The position numbers and the translations under genes are program-made. The notes below the pieces were generated by a model that saw nothing but the letters and a program-made list of their open reading frames with translations, searched no databases and had not been told where the DNA came from. From contig CAKVFH010000001.1 in assembly GCA_934746515.1 (NCBI GenBank), positions 103,226 to 167,225 on the forward strand: a DNA stretch of 64,000 bases. Reading direction: 5' to 3'. Origin of the DNA: an uncultured Clostridia bacterium. GTDB taxonomy: Bacteria; Bacillota; Clostridia; Christensenellales; UBA1242. Each line of letters begins with the position of its first letter. Position 1 is the stretch's first letter. Positions 52,693-59,489 of the stretch are shown here, piece after piece.

Positions 52693-52908
52693 ATGAATAA
52701 AATAAATTTAACATTTCCTGAAATATTGCAGGAAATTATGATAGAGAAATCACTAAATCAAGTTCAGCTAGCTCAACTATTAAACATCAAACAAAGCCAA
52801 ATTAGTGAATGGCTAAAAGGCAAGAGCAAACCTGGTTATGACAACATCAAGCTGATTTGCGAAACTTTGAATATTTCTGCTGATAGAATTTTGGGGCTTG
52901 ATAGATAG
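52693..52908 (+). CDS. Small Xre-family DNA-binding regulator
   Basis: 71 residues from ATG 52693. A single helix-turn-helix: 'FPEILQEIMIEKSLNQVQLAQLLNIKQSQISEWLKGKSKPGYDNIKLICETLNISADRILGL' follows the classic pattern with the recognition helix QSQISEWLKG. No ligand domain. It lacks a Shine-Dalgarno motif and seems leaderless. It lies between two near-identical terminators. Confidence 0.9.
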   Translation: MNKINLTFPEILQEIMIEKSLNQVQLAQLLNIKQSQISEWLKGKSKPGYDNIKLICETLNISADRILGLDR

Positions 52909-53039
52909 TTGTGAATATTAAATTTAAACAACAATGATAATCTTGAATTTCAGATTGCGCCCTAAACAGTGATTTGATTTTCAAAATTATATCACAAAAT
53001 TTGCTAGCACACCATTTTAAAAAGCTTTGTTTTAATTAT

Positions 53040-53064
53040 GCCAACCGCAAAGGTTGGTTTTTTT
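53040..53064 (+). terminator. Terminator of the xre gene
   Basis: GCCAACC, GCAAA, GGTTGG, TTTTTTT. A near copy of the fakA terminator. Confidence 0.85.
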
Positions 53065-53093
53065 GATAATTTCAAGTTTTAGTTGGGTTTTCG

Positions 53094-53122
53094 TTGTGTT
53101 ATTTTGTTTTAGTTGCTATAAT
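53094..53122 (+). promoter_or_regulatory. Promoter of recG; leaderless arrangement
   Basis: TTGTGT at 53094-53099, 17 bases, extended -10 TGCTATAAT ending at 53122. Transcription should start at about 53129, the A of the ATG. Confidence 0.7.
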
Positions 53123-53128
53123 TTTTTT

Positions 53129-55144
53129 ATGGATTTAACTCAAATTAAAGGAATTGGTGAAGCCCGCAAAAAGTCATTTGAAGAAAGTGGTATTTTTTCT
53201 TGTGAAGATTTAATCAACTATTTTCCATATAAATACTACGATTTCACAAAAACAGAGCCATTTGCCGATGACGGAAATGTCAGACTCATCAAGGCAACCG
53301 CAATAGAAAATCCAAAAATCATCAAGGCACGCAAAAATCTCACATTTGTTTCATGCAAAATGAACGATGAACTAGGGCACACATTTTCAGCAATTTGGTT
53401 TAATCAAACATTTATAAAAAGCCAACTTTATCTTGGACTGACTGTATTTTTATATGGTAAAAATAGCCCTAAAAAGAAAAATACTTTCAATGTTTTAATA
53501 ATGAAAAAAGAAGACAAATTGACAAAATTTGGACTTCTTCCGGTTTATCATTCAGTTGACAAAGTGGGTCAAGCAACCATTTCAGACTGCATTAACAAAT
53601 CTTTAGAAATGCTGGAAATTTCAGATATTATACCTGATAATTTATTATTAAAATATAACATTCTAAAACTTAAAAATGCCTATAATTTCGTGCATAACCC
53701 TGAAAATGGCGATTCGGTGGTTAAAGCAAAAAATTCAATTGAAACAAACAAACTTTTATGCACAATTGCAGCAAACGAAGATCAACGCATCTGCAGTAAA
53801 GAAATTAAACAACAAAATTATAAAAACATAACCAAATTAAAAGAAGATTTTATTTCGATTTTACCATTTTCACTAACAAGCGATCAGATGAATGCCATTC
53901 AAGATATTGAAAATGATTTTGGCGGAAAATATTCAATGAACAGACTTTTGCAGGGTGATGTTGGTTCTGGAAAAACAATTGTTTCATTTTTTGGAGCGTT
54001 TGTTGCTAGCAAAAACAGCTATCAATCGGCAATCATTGCACCAACAGAAATTTTGGCTAGACAACACTTTGAGACCGCCACCAAACTTTTTGAAAAATGT
54101 GGCATTCAGATTGCGCTTTTGACAAGCTCAACTTCTGCGCTCGAAAGACGAATGATATTAAATAAGCTTGAAAATGGTGAAATACAAATTTTGATTGGCA
54201 CACACTCGATTCTTTCAAAAGAGATATGTTTTAATAACTTAACCTATGCCGTTTTTGATGAACAGCACCGCTTTGGTGTTGAACAGAGAGCCGAAATTAA
54301 GCAAAAAGGCAAGACAATTGATATTTTGGTTATGAGCGCAACGCCAATTCCAAGGTCACTAGCGCTTGTTGTTTACGGCAATCTCGACTTTTCAACGATT
54401 TTGTCAAGACCAAAGCAAGCAAATATCACAACCAATATTATAACAAAACAAAAACAAGCAGATATGTGGAACTATATAAAAAGTAAGATTTCAGCTGGCT
54501 CAAAGGTTTATGTTGTATGTTCAAAAATTGATGAAGAAAATGAAAATGACTCGATGATGAAATTTTCTGCAAAAAATGTTTATGATAGTTTATGCAAATT
54601 CTTTGATGAAAGCCAAGTGGGGCTTATTCACGGAAAACTTAAAAAGGAATCACAAGACAGAGTTATAGAAAAGTTCAAAATGGGCAAAATAAAGGTGTTG
54701 GTGTCGACAACAATTGTTGAAGTTGGTGTCGATATCCCTGACAGCGACCTTATGGTTATTGTTTCACCGGAAAGGTTTGGGCTTGCCACACTTCATCAGT
54801 TAAGGGGAAGAATTGGCAGAAACGGCGAAGAAGCGCATTGTTTTTGCATTGCTGACAACCTTAACGAAAAATCTTACAAACGCGTTAATTTCTTTAAAAA
54901 TCATTTGAATGGCTTTGAAATCGCCGAATTTGACTTAAGCACACGTGGTGCAGGAACCATGTTTGGAACAAGCCAGCATGGTCAAGGCTCTGACCTTGTG
55001 TCAAACTTTTCAGTCGAAACATACAAGCTTGCAAGACAAATTTTTGATGAAATTAAAACCAACCATGAAATCACTCAAAAGCTTATTGAAAAATACAGCA
55101 TGCTTTGTGGGCAGGAAAGTATAAAAAATATTATCCTTAACTAA
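53129..55144 (+). CDS. recG: ATP-dependent DNA helicase RecG
   Basis: 671 residues from ATG 53129; the frame open to 53054 crosses the preceding terminator. N-terminal wedge 'TQIKGIGEARKKSFEESGIFSCEDLINYFPYKYYDF'. Helicase motifs: 'RLLQGDVGSGKTIVSFFGAF', 'VFDEQHRFGVEQRAEI', 'VMSATPIPRSLAL', 'VGLIHGKLKKESQDRV', 'VSTTIVEVGVDIPDSDLMVI', 'LHQLRGRIGRNGEEAHCF'. The C-terminal 'RGAGTMFGTSQHGQ' is the TRG motif. RecG reverses stalled forks. Confidence 0.97.
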   Translation: MDLTQIKGIGEARKKSFEESGIFSCEDLINYFPYKYYDFTKTEPFADDGNVRLIKATAIENPKIIKARKNLTFVSCKMNDELGHTFSAIWFNQTFIKSQLYLGLTVFLYGKNSPKKKNTFNVLIMKKEDKLTKFGLLPVYHSVDKVGQATISDCINKSLEMLEISDIIPDNLLLKYNILKLKNAYNFVHNPENGDSVVKAKNSIETNKLLCTIAANEDQRICSKEIKQQNYKNITKLKEDFISILPFSLTSDQMNAIQDIENDFGGKYSMNRLLQGDVGSGKTIVSFFGAFVASKNSYQSAIIAPTEILARQHFETATKLFEKCGIQIALLTSSTSALERRMILNKLENGEIQILIGTHSILSKEICFNNLTYAVFDEQHRFGVEQRAEIKQKGKTIDILVMSATPIPRSLALVVYGNLDFSTILSRPKQANITTNIITKQKQADMWNYIKSKISAGSKVYVVCSKIDEENENDSMMKFSAKNVYDSLCKFFDESQVGLIHGKLKKESQDRVIEKFKMGKIKVLVSTTIVEVGVDIPDSDLMVIVSPERFGLATLHQLRGRIGRNGEEAHCFCIADNLNEKSYKRVNFFKNHLNGFEIAEFDLSTRGAGTMFGTSQHGQGSDLVSNFSVETYKLARQIFDEIKTNHEITQKLIEKYSMLCGQESIKNIILN

Positions 55145-55179
55145 ATTATTAAAAATTTTAATTTTTTTTGTAAAAACAC

Positions 55180-55208
55180 TTGCATTTAATCTTAAGATTT
55201 GATATAGT
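55180..55208 (+). promoter_or_regulatory. Promoter of the tRNA genes
   Basis: TTGCAT at 55180-55185, 17 bases, TATAGT at 55203-55208. Confidence 0.65.
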
Positions 55209-55229
55209 TATATCGTTCGTTAAGGACAT

Positions 55230-55305
55230 GGGGGTTTAGCTCAGCTGGGAGAGCATCTGCCTTACAAGCAGGCGGTCATAGGTTCGAGCCCTATAGTCCC
55301 CACCA
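55230..55305 (+). tRNA. tRNA-Val (anticodon TAC)
   Basis: 76 nt with encoded CCA. Acceptor GGGGGTT pairs with AGTCCCC with two G-U pairs; anticodon stem CTGC/GCAG closes the loop CTTACAA; T-loop GGTTCGAGCCC. Confidence 0.97.
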
Positions 55306-55308
55306 TTT

Positions 55309-55357
55309 GTTTCTCGCTACTTTCACTTCGTAGTGGGGGTAGTGAGAAATTTTATTT
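55309..55357 (+). terminator. Hairpin after tRNA-Val
   Basis: TTTCTCGCTAC and GTAGTGAGAAA with an inner CACT/AGTG pairing, followed by TTTTATTTT. Confidence 0.7.
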
Positions 55358-55360
55358 TAT

Positions 55361-55435
55361 GCGGGAATGGCTCAGTGGTAGAGCGCTGCCTTGCCAAGGC
55401 AGATGCCGCGAGTTCGAATCTCGTTTCCCGCTCCA
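55361..55435 (+). tRNA. tRNA-Gly (anticodon GCC)
   Basis: 75 nt with CCA. Acceptor GCGGGAA pairs with TTCCCGC; anticodon stem CTGCC/GGCAG closes the loop TTGCCAA. Confidence 0.97.
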
Positions 55436-55441
55436 ATAGGG

Positions 55442-55471
55442 AAACGGCAGGTTGAAAGACTTGCCGTTTAC
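55442..55471 (+). terminator. Hairpin after tRNA-Gly
   Basis: AAACGGCAG, a short loop and CTTGCCGTTT, followed by T-rich sequence. Confidence 0.65.
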
Positions 55472-55514
55472 TTTATAAACAATATTTATAATCATTATAA
55501 ATTTCATTTATAAT

Positions 55515-55589
55515 GGCGACATAGCCAAGCGGTAAGGCACGAGTCTGCAAAACTCCCATTCCTCAGTTCGATTCTGAGTGTCGCCTCCA
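55515..55589 (+). tRNA. tRNA-Cys (anticodon GCA)
   Basis: 75 nt with CCA. Acceptor GGCGACA pairs with TGTCGCC; anticodon stem GAGT/ACTC closes a loop containing GCA. Its 3' end is duplicated downstream. Confidence 0.97.
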
Positions 55590-56245
55590 ATAAAAACTCA
55601 TCAACAATAGTTGGTGAGTTTTTTTTGGCGACCAAAGAATCAACTTGCCGAGCTAACTAGCACTTTTAGAAGAAAATGTGTAACAGAAACATTTTGTGGC
55701 TCACTTACATTTGTTGGCGAGCTAGTTCGCATGGTGCAAGCCCACGAGCCAGGTTTAGAATGATTACAAAAAAATCTATTAAAGGTTAAGGTCTATTTTA
55801 ACCATTATAATTTGTGCGAGTATACTGAGTGTCGCCTCCAATAAAAAGACCATAGGGCAAACCCTATGGTCTTTTTTTGGCGACCAAAGAATCAACTTGC
55901 CGAGCCAACATACACATTGAGTAAGAAAAGTGTGTAAACAAAACCTTTTGTGCCACACTTACACTTGTTGGCGAGCTAGTTCGCATGGCGCAAGCCCACG
56001 AGCTAGGTTTAGAATGATTACAAGTAAACATCTATTAAAGGTTAAACTTTATTTTAGCCGTTATAGCTTGTGCGAGCATACTGAGTATCGCTAACATATA
56101 ATTTTCAACGAAGAATTTGAAGGCTAGTGAGTTTTTTTTGGCGACCAAAGAATCAACTTGCCGAGAAAATATATGCATTAACTGAAAGAAATGTAAACAA
56201 AATATTTTATAACACATTGTTACTGCCAATACGACCAATTTAATT
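55574..56245 (+). repeat. Three tandem ~250-bp structured elements starting in the tRNA-Cys 3' end
   Basis: Copies A 55574-55824, B 55825-56080 and C 56081 to about 56245; periods are 251 and 256 bases. A and B each start with the same 23 bases covering the tRNA-Cys 3' end and CCA (55574-55596, 55825-55847). Then comes a terminator hairpin of different sequence, and a 26-base block starting GGCGACCAAAGAATCAACTT that is identical in all three (55627, 55879, 56140). Several hairpins follow. B differs from A by many substitutions, but paired positions often change together; C is decayed. No ORF fits. Terminators: 55592-55625 in A and 55843-55877 in B. Confidence 0.85.
55627..55840 (+). ncRNA. 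Candidate structured RNA of copy A
   Basis: Bracketed by GGCGAC (as in the tRNA-Cys acceptor) and GTCGCCTCCA at its end. Inner hairpins: AAATGT-GTAA with TTACATTT, GCGA-GCTAGT-TCGC, and GGTTAA-N8-TTAACC. In copy B (55879-56080) the first becomes AAGTGT/ACACTT and the last GGTTAA/TTAGCC, so pairing is kept. GC is higher than the flanks. No promoter is clear; function and even transcription are inferred. Confidence 0.4.
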
Positions 56246-56272
56246 GCGTAAACAATATAAATATGATATAAT
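56244..56272 (+). promoter_or_regulatory. Promoter of the zinc-ribbon membrane protein gene
   Basis: TTGCGT at 56244-56249, 17 bases, TATAAT at 56267-56272 with extended TG. Confidence 0.7.
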
Positions 56273-56289
56273 AATTTTAGGTGAAGATT

Positions 56290-56715
56290 ATGGAAAAAAA
56301 GAAATTAAGCATTGTAAACTTTTTATGGATTATTCCTTTAGTTTTAGGCGTTATAGTTGGAATTGTCGGAATTAACAAAATTGCTGCGGCAAACAGCATG
56401 GTTGTTCCACCAATGACTGATGAAGGCTGGTTTGATGCAAGCAGCGCACAATCTGATTTAAGGTTCGCGGGAATTTTTATGTGTATTTTTGGATTTGCTT
56501 TTATTGGTTTTTTCGGCACATTTATTACTGCCATGGCTCCAAAAATTATTAGAGAAGCTAAAAATAAATCTATGCTAATCAACAATTTTGAAACTCAAGT
56601 TCAAGAAAAAACAACATCTGAACCAAAGCAAAAGAAATGTGCTTACTGCGGTTCTCTTATTAAACCAGGAGAGACAAAATGTCCTTCTTGCGGTGGAAAA
56701 GATTTTGTTGATTAG
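56290..56715 (+). CDS. Small membrane protein with C-terminal zinc ribbon
   Basis: 141 residues from ATG 56290, with AGGTGAAG before it. Two membrane segments (about 8-30 and 60-87) and a cytoplasmic tail ending in a zinc ribbon, KKCAYCGSLIKPGETKCPSCGGKDF (two Cys-x2-Cys pairs). Such TM-plus-zinc-ribbon proteins are common and mostly uncharacterised. Monocistronic with its own terminator. Confidence 0.85.
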   Translation: MEKKKLSIVNFLWIIPLVLGVIVGIVGINKIAAANSMVVPPMTDEGWFDASSAQSDLRFAGIFMCIFGFAFIGFFGTFITAMAPKIIREAKNKSMLINNFETQVQEKTTSEPKQKKCAYCGSLIKPGETKCPSCGGKDFVD

Positions 56716-56736
56716 TGTCACAGTAAGAAAATAAAT

Positions 56737-56772
56737 AAAAAGGTTCTATTGAAAGTTGATAGAACCTTTTTT
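56737..56772 (+). terminator. Terminator of the zinc-ribbon protein gene
   Basis: AAAAAGGTTCTAT, a nine-base loop, ATAGAACCTTTTTTT. Confidence 0.88.
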
Positions 56773-56793
56773 TGTGAAAATAACAAATTTTTC

Positions 56794-56821
56794 TTTACAA
56801 ACCCAAATTTATGTGTATAAT
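56794..56821 (+). promoter_or_regulatory. Promoter of tRNA-Leu
   Basis: TTTACA at 56794-56799, 16 bases, TATAAT at 56816-56821. Confidence 0.7.
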
Positions 56822-56839
56822 TGTTTTTGTTTAGAATAT

Positions 56840-56928
56840 GCTGATGTGGCGAAATAGGCAGACGCAAGGGACTTAAAATCCCTCGAGGAGAAATCTTCGT
56901 GCCGGTTCAAGTCCGGCCATCAGCACCA
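56840..56928 (+). tRNA. tRNA-Leu (anticodon TAA)
   Basis: 89 nt with CCA and a long variable arm (GAGGAGAAATCTTC), typical for Leu. Acceptor GCTGATG pairs with CATCAGC; anticodon loop CTTAAAA. Confidence 0.97.
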
Positions 56929-56940
56929 GCTAAACTTAAC

Positions 56941-56963
56941 AGAGCGGTAACGCTCTTTTTTTG
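56941..56963 (+). terminator. Terminator of tRNA-Leu
   Basis: AGAGCG, GTAA, CGCTCT, TTTTTT. Confidence 0.85.
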
Positions 56964-56972
56964 TTTCCGGCA

Positions 56973-57008
56973 TTTTTATTTTTAGGCTTTTGCCGATAAA
57001 AATAAAAA
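56973..57008 (+). other. Perfect 12-bp AT inverted repeat
   Basis: TTTTTATTTTTA and TAAAAATAAAAA with a loop containing GGC-TTTT-GCC. A short GTGA-CGC-TCAC hairpin lies near 57017. No coding potential in 56964-57093. Confidence 0.6.
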
Positions 57009-57093
57009 ATCGTGCCTTGTGACGCTCACTACACCGGTCGGGAATGTAACGAGTAATATTATTAGTTATTTAAAAATTCAATATTTAAGCAAA

Positions 57094-57120
57094 AAAAAGA
57101 CTTTATAAAAAAGTCTTTTT
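57094..57120. terminator. Hairpin at the 3' end of the PhnP-like gene
   Basis: AAAAAGACTT and AAGTCTTTTT with a seven-base loop, usable on both strands; it abuts the minus-strand stop codon. Confidence 0.75.
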
Positions 57121-57962
57121 TACATTTCAAATTCTAATCCGTCGTAAGCTGGTTTATATCCATATTTGCTCAAGATTTGCTCTAAATCATCATGTGGCGG
57201 ATTTCCATCATGAGTTATATGAGTGGCATAAATTAAACAATTGTCGTTAAGTAATTTTTTCTGTTTTAAAGTCTTAATATACTCGTCAAATGCTTTTATA
57301 TTAAGATGCGAAAATGTATGTTCTTGCAATCCAAATGATTCATCCAAAAAGATGCAATCAATTTTTTCTCCATTTAATTCTTGAACTGCAAAATCGGTTA
57401 TTGGGGGAGTGTCTGTGGCATACAATAATGATTTTCCATTATTTTTAATTAAGTATAGTTGTGCACCAATTTTTTCATCGTGTGAGCAATGAATTGCCTT
57501 GATTGAATATTCATTTAATTGCAAAGATTCTCCATGATTGATTGTTTTTACATCCAATTTTATTTTGCTTAAGTAATCTTTATTATATAAATCCATTCTA
57601 TCAAACTGCGATGCTTTCTTTTGTATGTCACTTAAACATAAATCTGAACATACCAATGTCAAATTATCCTTTCTTTGGGTTCCATATTTATTATCTAGCG
57701 ATGTAAAATGATTTATATCAAAATGGTCTAAATGGGTATGTGTTTGCAAAAGATACTTAACTTTTCCCATATCTTTATTGTACATATTCATCGATGACGA
57801 GCAATCTGGCGTTAAATCAATTATCATTTCGTCATTGATTAACAGGGAAGCTCTTTTTCTTAAATTTTTACCGCCGAGAATTCTTGCTTTATTGCAATAT
57901 TCGCACTCACAAAAAACAAGTGGATACCCGAACCCTCCAGAACCTAAAACTAAAACCTTCAT
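57120..57962 (-). CDS. Metallo-beta-lactamase fold hydrolase, PhnP-like
   Basis: 280 residues with AAGGAG. Begins 'VLVLGSGGFGYPLVFCECEYCNKAR', a Cys-containing entry seen in PhnP-like phosphodiesterases. The metal motif is 'LQTHTHLDHFDINHF' (THTHLDH, near residue 74), with 'YATDTPP' and 'THITHDGNPPHDD' completing the two-metal site. Likely a phosphodiesterase (cyclic phosphate or similar); no phn genes are present, so the substrate is open. Downstream of the phosphatase and upp genes on the same strand. Confidence 0.75.
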   Translation of the reverse strand: MKVLVLGSGGFGYPLVFCECEYCNKARILGGKNLRKRASLLINDEMIIDLTPDCSSSMNMYNKDMGKVKYLLQTHTHLDHFDINHFTSLDNKYGTQRKDNLTLVCSDLCLSDIQKKASQFDRMDLYNKDYLSKIKLDVKTINHGESLQLNEYSIKAIHCSHDEKIGAQLYLIKNNGKSLLYATDTPPITDFAVQELNGEKIDCIFLDESFGLQEHTFSHLNIKAFDEYIKTLKQKKLLNDNCLIYATHITHDGNPPHDDLEQILSKYGYKPAYDGLEFEM

Positions 57963-58017
57963 ATTTTCTCCTTTTTGTTAACACCATGGCACTGATTTTA
58001 ACAAACTCCACTTGTTG

Positions 58018-58560
58018 TTAAATTTCGAATTTCTTGAATTCGGCGTTAGCGAAGCAATTGATTTGATCATGGTCATTTAGGTTGATTTGCTCGCCGTTTA
58101 AAATAAGTTTTAAAAAGGAACAAATGTTGTTATGTGAAACAATCAAGATGTTTTTGTTTGGATTGTTCTTTATCACTGTTTCATAAAACTCTTTAGCTCT
58201 TGCAAGGGCATGGTCGAGCTGTTCCATTTTCGTGCTTGGGTCGCGTTGACGCTTAAGCTGTTTTTCTTCGTCGGTGAGCGTTCTATAAAGTCTGCCAGAA
58301 AACACGCCTTGGTCGACTTCTGTCAAAAGTTCAGATCTTTCAATTTTAACGCCATGAAATTTATTAACGATATTTGCGGTTTGCATTGTTCGCATGAGTG
58401 GGGAACAATAAATCACATCAAATGGAACATTTTTAAGTTCTTCCGCAGCTTTTTGCGCTACTATTTTTCCATTTTCACTCAATTTGTTTTGGCGTCTGCC
58501 TTGGGTGCGTCCTGTTTCATTCCAAACAGTTGTGCCATGTCTCAAAATATAAACATTCAT
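58018..58560 (-). CDS. Histidine phosphatase family protein (phosphoglycerate mutase-like)
   Basis: 180 residues with AAGGA. 'YILRHGTTVWNETGRTQGRRQNKLSENG' holds the RHG phosphohistidine motif; 'YCSPLMRTMQTANIV', 'EVDQGVFSGR' and 'ILIVSHNNICSFLKL' complete the family. Members dephosphorylate sugars, nucleotides or cobalamin precursors; too short and divergent for glycolytic GpmA. Substrate unknown. Confidence 0.85.
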   Translation of the reverse strand: MNVYILRHGTTVWNETGRTQGRRQNKLSENGKIVAQKAAEELKNVPFDVIYCSPLMRTMQTANIVNKFHGVKIERSELLTEVDQGVFSGRLYRTLTDEEKQLKRQRDPSTKMEQLDHALARAKEFYETVIKNNPNKNILIVSHNNICSFLKLILNGEQINLNDHDQINCFANAEFKKFEI

Positions 58561-58619
58561 AATTGCGTCCTTTTTGTTAGATTGACTTCATTTTAAACTA
58601 ATAAGTAGCAAAAATCAAA

Positions 58620-59264
58620 CTATTTTGTGCCGAAAATTCTGTCACCTGCATCGCCGAGACCTGGCAAAATATAACCGTTTTCGTTAAGACATCTATCAAC
58701 TGACAAAACATAGATTTCAACATCTGGATGATCTTCGGCAACTCTCTTGATGCCTTCAGGCGCAGCGATAATGCACATGAGTTTGATGTTTTTGCAGCCA
58801 CGATTCTTTAAAAGAGTGATGGCGGCACTGGCTGAACCACCAGTTGCGAGCATTGGGTCGGTCACCATAACAACTTTTTCTTCGATATGTTTTGGGAGTT
58901 TGCAATAATATTCATGTGGCTCAAGAGTTTCTTCGTCACGATACAAGCCAATATGCCCAACCTTTGCGGCAGGGAAAAGTGTCAAGACACCTTCAACCAT
59001 TCCAAGACCTGCACGAAGTATTGGCACAATTGCTATTGAATTTTCTTTGATAACAGTTTGTTTTGTTGTTTCAAGTGGTGTTTCAACTTCAATTTCTTGG
59101 GTTGGAACATCCTTAAAACTCTCATAAGCTTCAATCATCGCGAGTTCTGAAATGATTTCTCTAAACTGCTTTGTGTTAGTGTTTTTGTCTCTGATGAGCG
59201 CAATCTTGTGGTCGATTAGTGGGTGCTTTAAAACATGAACATTTTTTAAATCTTTAATTTCCAT
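58620..59264 (-). CDS. upp: Uracil phosphoribosyltransferase
   Basis: 214 residues from ATG 59264, after AAAGGAGAA; the frame open to 59303 crosses a terminator hairpin. 'VHVLKHPLIDHKIALIRDKNTNTKQFREII', 'PILRAGLGMVEGVLTLFPAAKVGHIGLYRDEETLEPHEYYCKLP', the PRPP loop 'VMVTDPMLATGGSASAAI' and 'DRCLNENGYILPGLGDAGDRIFGTK' are all present. It salvages uracil to UMP. A terminator lies 24 bases before the gene, suggesting attenuation. Confidence 0.97.
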   Translation of the reverse strand: MEIKDLKNVHVLKHPLIDHKIALIRDKNTNTKQFREIISELAMIEAYESFKDVPTQEIEVETPLETTKQTVIKENSIAIVPILRAGLGMVEGVLTLFPAAKVGHIGLYRDEETLEPHEYYCKLPKHIEEKVVMVTDPMLATGGSASAAITLLKNRGCKNIKLMCIIAAPEGIKRVAEDHPDVEIYVLSVDRCLNENGYILPGLGDAGDRIFGTK

Positions 59265-59287
59265 AATTTCTCCTTTTTGTGCTTTAA

Positions 59288-59317
59288 AAAAAAGAACCAA
59301 CAAAAATATTGGTTCTC
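59288..59317 (-). terminator. Terminator hairpin in the upp leader
   Basis: Minus strand: AGAACCAA, loop TATTTTTG, TTGGTTCT, TTTTTTT. It follows the stop of the 26-codon ORF by four bases and lies just before upp. Confidence 0.8.
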
Positions 59318-59320
59318 TTT

Positions 59321-59401
59321 TTACAAAATAAACAAACTTTGACCAGCTTGGTCAATAACAAAAATAGAATCTTGCTTAATTACAATTTTCTTTATAGCCA
59401 T
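59321..59401 (-). CDS. Possible 26-residue peptide or leader peptide before upp
   Basis: On the minus strand ATG 59401 opens a 26-codon ORF ending TAA 59321. A promoter lies just upstream so that the message would begin at about the ATG, and a terminator follows immediately. The peptide starts MAIKKIVIKQDS and ends QAGQSLFIL; six of 26 residues are Ile. Its last part is encoded by the palindrome TTGACCA-GCT-TGGTCAA. It could be an independent small protein or a leader peptide controlling upp; both are inference. Confidence 0.4.
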   Translation of the reverse strand: MAIKKIVIKQDSIFVIDQAGQSLFIL

Positions 59402-59408
59402 TAAGAAA

Positions 59409-59437
59409 AGTATATTAGATAAAAAAATAAAAAGCAA
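59409..59437 (-). promoter_or_regulatory. Promoter of the 26-codon ORF / upp
   Basis: Minus strand: TTGCTT (59437-59432), 17 bases, TATACT (59414-59409); seven bases later is ATG 59401. Confidence 0.65.
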
Positions 59438-59489
59438 CTGTTTTCACACTGCAAAGTAAAAATTCATAATCTAGCAGTATGGGGGAAAT

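Noticed and set aside
55627..56080. Extra tRNA or tmRNA genes in the repeat array
   Set aside because: The ends resemble the tRNA-Cys acceptor strands, but no anticodon arm, D arm or tag-reading frame is present.
56035..56238. 67-codon minus-strand frame in the third repeat copy
   Set aside because: It is not open in the other copies and has no ribosome site; structure explains the region better.
59340..59356. PyrR-type or purine riboswitch in the upp leader
   Set aside because: The palindrome and terminator are there, but no known PyrR-binding or purine aptamer core is visible.
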